A DNA stretch of 35,114 bases from Pelargonium nanum (lineage: Eukaryota; Streptophyta; Magnoliopsida; Geraniales; Geraniaceae): contig JAYMTF010000491.1 in NCBI GenBank assembly GCA_036897485.1, positions 1 to 35,114 on the forward strand, written 5' to 3'. Position numbers and translations under genes: made by a program. The notes under the pieces are model-generated. The model had not been told where the DNA came from, did no database searches, and saw nothing but the letters and a program-made list of their open reading frames with translations. Shown here in pieces: positions 29,901 through 35,114 of this stretch (position 1 is the first letter of the stretch; each line of letters begins with the position of its first letter).

Positions 29901-32900
29901 AGAGGAGGAGGAGGATGAGTATGTTATCTATCATATGTCTGTTAACGAATATATTCATCTTTTGTTCATCATAAATTGTTTCTTAAGTCCTTGCCATTTT
30001 ATAGTGAAAGTGCAAATGAGTACACAGATGATGAAGATGTCAGCTGGAAAGTTCGAAGAGCCGCAGCTAAATGTTTGGCAGCATTAATTGTTTCTCGTCC
30101 TGAGATGCTCTCAAAGTTGTATGAGGAGGTAAATTTGCAATAGTTTTATTTCTTAATTAGATGTGACGAATTCTCCCTTTCTTTCACTGGTTTTTTACTT
30201 TTTCACGGTATGCATATTGCAATCTCTGTGGATTTTGTTTCTTTAATTTTCTCTGAGAAAGGATTTTGCAATTGGAAATGATCGCAGGATTTTGTTTAAT
30301 TTGAGGTCCTGAGGAGTGCTGTTTTGGATGTGGAATTATGTTATACTTTGAATTGCATGCAAGCACATACACACTTATAGTAGGTCTACTTTTTAATTAT
30401 ACAATTTAGTAATCATGTAATTGATATTGTTCAGGCTTGTCCCAAGTTGATTGATAGGTTTAAAGAAAGAGAGGAAAATGTCAAGGTGAGTTTAATTAAT
30501 TACTTTTTTCTTCTTCCTGGGTATTTTCTATGTTGTAACTTGGTTGCTCGTCTAATCTTGCAATGGTGCAGATGGATGTATTCAACACATTTATCGAGCT
30601 ATTACGTCAAACAGGGAATGTTACAAAAGGGCAGAACGATGCAGATGAATTGAGGCAAGTTGATTGAGTTTTGTTATTTTCTCACATCCATTAGATTTGC
30701 ATGCACATGTATGTTGTAATATTTGGATACAGTCTACTTTGTTTTGTGATTCGAAAGGATATACAGAGATTGCTCTAGCCTGACATAAGGTGATGATAAT
30801 TGATACCTTAAAACACATATGCATACTAACATATTTTTATTGAAATTGTTGGACTTTTGGAGCTTATAGGTTATAAGAGCTAGATATATAATAGTATGCT
30901 TCATTTTTATAGGAAAAGCTGCAGACTTTACTAATTATGATATCACTTTTCCATCCCCATCAAGGGGCAGATTGGGTATCAAATCAAATTCCCTCCAAGT
31001 GGTGGCTAAATGTTTTCCCTCTCTTGTGCTATGTCAAACTTTTCTTCTTTTTGGAGCATAAAGATGCTTGTATTCTCCAATTTTTGGATTTTTTTTTGCA
31101 AACTCCTTTTTCAATTGTTGTTGAATAATAATTAGCGATGTGCAAAAGCATGTTCGATGCAAATGCCTTACTTTCATCAGTGATGCGGTTGAATGTGTAG
31201 ACATTAGACAATAATACTGTTTCTATTGGACATGTTGTGCAGTCCGAGGTGGCTATTGAAGCAGGAAGTGCCAAAGGTCGTTAAATCTCTAAATAAGCAG
31301 TTGCGTGAGAAATCTGTGAAGACAAAGGTAGGAATAGCTTCTTTATTATGTGGATCGTGAATCTGGAGTCAACGTGATATTTTAGTTTGTACTTGTTTGC
31401 AGGTCGGTGCATTTTCTGTTTTGAAAGAACTTGTTGTGGTCTTGCCTGACTGCCTTGCAGACCATATAGGATCACTTATTCCAGGAATTGAAAAGGCATT
31501 AAGTGTAAGTAAATCTTCTCTACCTTGAATTGTACAATCTTCTCCATGATGATTTCCTTATATTTATTAAATTGTTGTCATTACTTTTGTCTACCAGGAC
31601 AAATCTTCTACATCAAATTTGAAAATTGAAGCTCTCATATTCACTAGATTGGTGTTGTCTTCACATTCACCTTCTGTATTTCACCCTCACATCAAGGTAT
31701 AATATCATTTCTGTAAGTTCACTGCAATAGTTGCATAAATCTTAAGGCTATTTGTATCCTTACAAACAAATGCAATACTCAATAGTCAATTGCCTAAAAC
31801 TTCCCATGACTATCAGCGCTTCATTGATGAAAATTTAGTGGTTGCGTGTTGTGGCATTATATGGAAATATTTGGGTACATGTTGTCAATTTGTTTAATGT
31901 CCTCATGATTAGTGCTCTTCACTGACTGAAATTTAATTCAAGCTTGAGATTTTGCATTTTGTTCACTTCACAGTTCACATTGCTACGCTGAATTCACTTT
32001 TGAAGAATTTACTAAATAATTACTATTCATATATTCTGTCACAAATTTGTTGCTTTGGTTGGGAGCATAAATATCCTTGTAATGAAATCAAGGCCTTTCT
32101 TCTCAGGCACTTTCTAGTCCCGTTTTATCTGCTATCGGTGAGCGTTATTACAAAGTTACTGCTGAGGCATTAAGAGTATGTGGGGAACTTGTTCGTGTGG
32201 TGCGCCCGAAAATTGATGTGAGATTGAACTTATCTCTCTTTGATTTTCAGATATAGTTAGACCATATTCTAATTAATTACATATTTTTTATGTAGGATTT
32301 TAGTTTCGATTTTAAACCATATGTTCATCCAATGTATAACGCCATAATGTCTCGCTTGACTAATCAAGATCAAGATCAGGTTAGTAGAATTTCTAATGCA
32401 ACTTCTCTATTTTAATACCACACACTGTCATGTCTCATCTCTCTCTTTCTGCAGGAGGTCAAGGAGTGTGCCATTTCATGTATGGGTCTTGTTGTCTCGA
32501 CATTTGGTGATAATCTTGGAGCTGAATTGCCATCATGCCTTCCTGTGCTTGTTGACAGGATGGGAAATGAAATAACTCGCCTTACAGCTGTGAAGGTTAG
32601 TCTATTCTATAAATGTTTAGCTTAGTGATCAACTATGCTGGTCTCTTTGCATATTAATATTGTAAGATGCGTGAAATGAATAGCTATATTGCAAGTTTTG
32701 GTACATGATCTCTGACAATGAAAACTTAAATCTTATTGGAGACTAATAAGGTTGACATTTTCTTTCACTAGATAGGAGTCTGTTAATATGGAAAAGTTTA
32801 TTTGTTTATTTATACGCGTGCTTCATGTGATGGTTACTGGTTTCCTTACTATAATGCTTGAATTTTGTAAAAATATTGAACAGAAGCTATATTGCCAGTG

Positions 32901-34463
32901 TTGGTACTTGATCTCTGACATTGAAAAGGTTGTCATTTACATCACTAGATAAAAATCTGTTTATATGGTGAAGTTTTTTTTTCTTTATATATACATACAT
33001 ATATGTATATATATATATATATTTTTTTTTTATTATGTGCATCGTGTGATGATTACTGGTTCTCTTACTATAGAATGCTCGAATTATCAATGATGTCAGC
33101 GGTATTTATATGCTGTCAGGAAATTGTCCATCTGGATGGCAAGTCCTTGTTGTGTACATGTTAATCCAGCATTGAATCTGAAAAGTAAACTGTTCTCTGT
33201 TAGGGAATAAACAGTTGGTAGATGGATCCATTCAAATTATTTTCAAGATTAGATTTGAATCTTAGGATTTTGGGAACAACTTCAATTGTACAAGTATTTG
33301 GCGTTATCCTTTATTCTGATACACCGCTAGTTAACTTTATGGGCTGTATTTTCCTAGACTAATTTGTACAGACTCTTGTTTGCAACACTATCAAGTTAGG
33401 CATCCCATTTGGCCTGGGTTTTGCTTGATTTTTATGTTAATAATTGTATCTGTTATGTTAAATTCACTGTGTGCGTCCATGTACATGCATGTGGCAAGTT
33501 GAACATTAGAGTTTTGTATCCAGGCATTTGCTGTCATTGCTGCTTCTCCTCTTCGGATAGATCTTTCTTGTGTGTTGGAGCATGTCATAACAGAATTAAC
33601 TGCATTCCTGCGGAAGGTATGATTTTATAACGTACCTATATTCACTGTTGGCTGAATAATTCTTTTGGGCCACTTAACTTTTTGTGATGCTCTTTTTTGA
33701 ACTTTGTAACTGGAATGCTTGATTTTTTAAACTGGTTTCCTTTTGTAGGCCAATCGAGTTTTAAGACAGGCAACACTGGGAACACTCAATTCTCTAATTG
33801 TTGCTTATGGTGATAAAATCAGTTCATCTGCTTATGAAGTTATAATTTTGGAACTTTCCACCTTAATAAGGTCTCTCATCCTACTTGTTGCCCTTTTAAT
33901 CCTTATTATTGCTATAATTCAGTATGTTTATTTCGATTATTTATTTGAACCATAATGCCCATATACTGTCTGTGTCAGTGATTCGGACTTGCATATGACA
34001 GCTCTTGCCCTGGAACTCTGCTGCACCTTGATGTCTGATAGACGGTCTAGCCCAAATGTTGGTTTGGCAGTTAGAAATAAAGTTCTTCCTCAAGCACTAA
34101 CATTAGTAAAGAGTTCATTGCTGCAGGGGCAAGCCCTTTTGGTAATTATTATGCTCACTGATTAGAATCGGAACCCTGATATAGTTACTTTATTCACTTA
34201 CAAATCTTCTCTTTTTATTGCAGGGTCTACAAAACTTTTTTGCTGCCCTAGTCTATACCTCTAACACAAGTTTTGATGCTCTGTTAGAATCTCTTCTTTC
34301 ATGTGCTAAACCATCACCACAGTCAGGTGGGGTTGCAAAACAGGCTTTGCATTCGATAGCTCAATGCGTTGCTGTTCTCTGCCTTGCTGCTGGAGATTTG
34401 AAATGTTCTTCTACTGTGAAAATGCTTACTGACATCCTTAAAGTTGACAGCAGTACTAACTCA
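26931..34463 (+). CDS. CAND1: CAND1, cullin-associated NEDD8-dissociated protein 1 (first 828 codons; runs off the window)
   Basis: HEAT-repeat exchange factor that binds un-neddylated cullin-RBX1 and swaps substrate adaptors of SCF ligases. Exons: 26931-27022 (ATG at 26987), 27144-27313, 27776-27986, 28345-28510, 28951-29080, 29516-29630, 29761-29918, 30005-30128, 30435-30485, 30572-30654, 31243-31327, 31403-31504, 31598-31696, 32107-32217, 32296-32379, 32455-32595, 33524-33616, 33749-33870, 33979-34141, 34224-34463. Every junction keeps frame; intron 11 is GC-AG, the others GT-AG. The N-terminus [20 protein letters not shown], the motif [17 protein letters not shown], an acidic insert ([11 protein letters not shown]... 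to YTDDED) and [11 protein letters not shown] are diagnostic. The last visible exon ends VDSSTNS; the family continues for about 390 more residues. No disruption seen; the gene looks intact as far as it goes. Confidence 0.94.
28668..28890. repeat. Direct repeat in CAND1 intron 5
   Basis: CTTGTCTTTTG(C/T)TCT...GTCAA(C/T)CTGTT...AGTTAATCTT occurs at 28,668-28,723 and again at 28,833-28,890, about 165 bp apart and moderately diverged. Non-coding intron DNA. Confidence 0.6.
30655..31242 (+). other. GC-AG intron in CAND1 (intron 11)
   Basis: Exon 11 ends GAT GAA TTG AG and must join T CCG AGG TGG to give the conserved E-L/S-S-P-R/K-W-L-L-K-Q. The donor is therefore GAG|GCAAGT, the consensus GC donor, with acceptor TTGTGCAG at 31,242. 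There is no GT alternative in frame. Confidence 0.88.
32682..33087. repeat. Direct repeat in CAND1 intron 17
   Basis: About 190 bp duplicated in tandem: 32,682-32,869 and 32,885-33,087. Shared blocks are AGCTATATTGC, ATGATCTCTGACA-type sequence, CACTAGATA, TGATG(G/A)TTACTGGTT and TACTATA. An AT microsatellite (about 32,986-33,020) has grown inside the second copy. Confidence 0.75.
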
Positions 34464-35114
34464 GTAAGCTTCTGTTATTATGGGTGGAGTGTGGTGTCAG
34501 TTGATGGAAGTTTTTTGAGTTTATATTATATTTCAGGAATACTTTTAATAAACGTCCCTTATCAAGCTCCTCATATTATTTTTATGGGTTGCTTTACTTC
34601 ACAACATTCTCTTTGATATTAAAGGTTGTGTTGCAAGTAAAAACCTTTTAGAGATTGTGCCATATTGGAAGTTTAGGTTACAATTTCTTAGTCGATCACA
34701 GTTGTCACACAATTTTAAGAAGTTTTTGGCATGTGGTTTGGTTGGGAACAGCAGAGTTAATTCATCAATATATCTGACCAGTTTTAGCATTCTTTGAAAG
34801 AAGGAAAATCTATCAGAAGGTATTTAAGAAAGCATGCATTAAAGCTTTTGAAGTGGTTTCGTATACGAGGTTACATTATAATTATTTTGCTTATCTTGTT
34901 GTGCCATGAAATCTGTGTTTTATTAAATGAGTTTTAGGCTTTTAGCCTTTAGGTTATGACATACTATGTCCTCCGTTGTTTGTGATTGTTGACTGGTATC
35001 TGCTAAGTTAACTGTTGTAACATCCTTATGAGAAGTGATTGAGTAGTCTCTATTAATTCGTTCTTCATTTGTTAGTAACATTTTAATTTACGAGAAGTGA
35101 TTGAGTAGTCTGTA
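34464..35114. other. CAND1 intron 20, partial, to the window edge
   Basis: After the donor TCA|GTAAGC no CAND1 coding sequence appears; the expected next exon, beginning with the family's A-K-Q-H-L segment, must lie beyond 35,114. The sequence is T-rich intron DNA, ending with a repeat of GAGAAGTGATTGAGTAGTCT (about 35,031-35,050 and 35,092-35,111). Confidence 0.7.

Overview
The window is nuclear DNA of a flowering plant, almost certainly a eudicot. Its genes are split by many AT-rich introns of 80 to 1,150 bp, the intergenic DNA is full of small non-autonomous transposons, and the predicted proteins closely follow well-known angiosperm families. I cannot name the species. I did not find a new multi-gene system. 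The value lies in three large multi-exon genes, one ER-type heat-shock gene, one unrecognised small protein, and a set of well-delimited mobile elements.

Layout. 1-800: the 3' half of a dirigent-protein gene, cut off on its 5' side by repeat-like DNA. 800-2,310: AT-rich DNA with a diverged ~260-bp direct repeat. 2,445-3,289 (+): heat-shock promoter and an intronless small heat-shock protein with a signal peptide. 4,024-4,596 (-): an intronless 190-residue protein of unknown function. 5,582-14,620 (-): an ARF1-type auxin response factor (14 coding exons plus a 5' UTR exon, 680 residues). Its introns carry a hAT-type element, a Stowaway MITE, a tandem array and GGCCC-rich repeats. 14,620-17,400: gene-free, with a tRNA-derived SINE (16-bp target duplication), a Mutator-like MITE (10-bp target duplication) and a second SINE-like remnant. 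17,600-24,418 (+): mitochondrial-type ClpX (15 exons, 616 residues). 25,700-34,463 and beyond the edge (+): CAND1, the exchange factor for cullin-RING ubiquitin ligases (first 828 codons of about 1,220).

Exon structures were built by hand. For the three large genes every internal junction keeps the reading frame and rebuilds the family's conserved sequence. All coding introns are GT-AG except two GC-AG introns, one in CLPX and one in CAND1.

The genes are not an operon and need not act together. Two of them do meet in auxin biology. ARF1 is a repressive DNA-binding factor at auxin-responsive promoters, and CAND1 recycles SCF complexes, including SCF-TIR1, which destroys the Aux/IAA partners of ARFs. 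ClpX unfolds substrates for the mitochondrial ClpP protease, and the ER small HSP holds unfolded proteins in the secretory pathway during heat.
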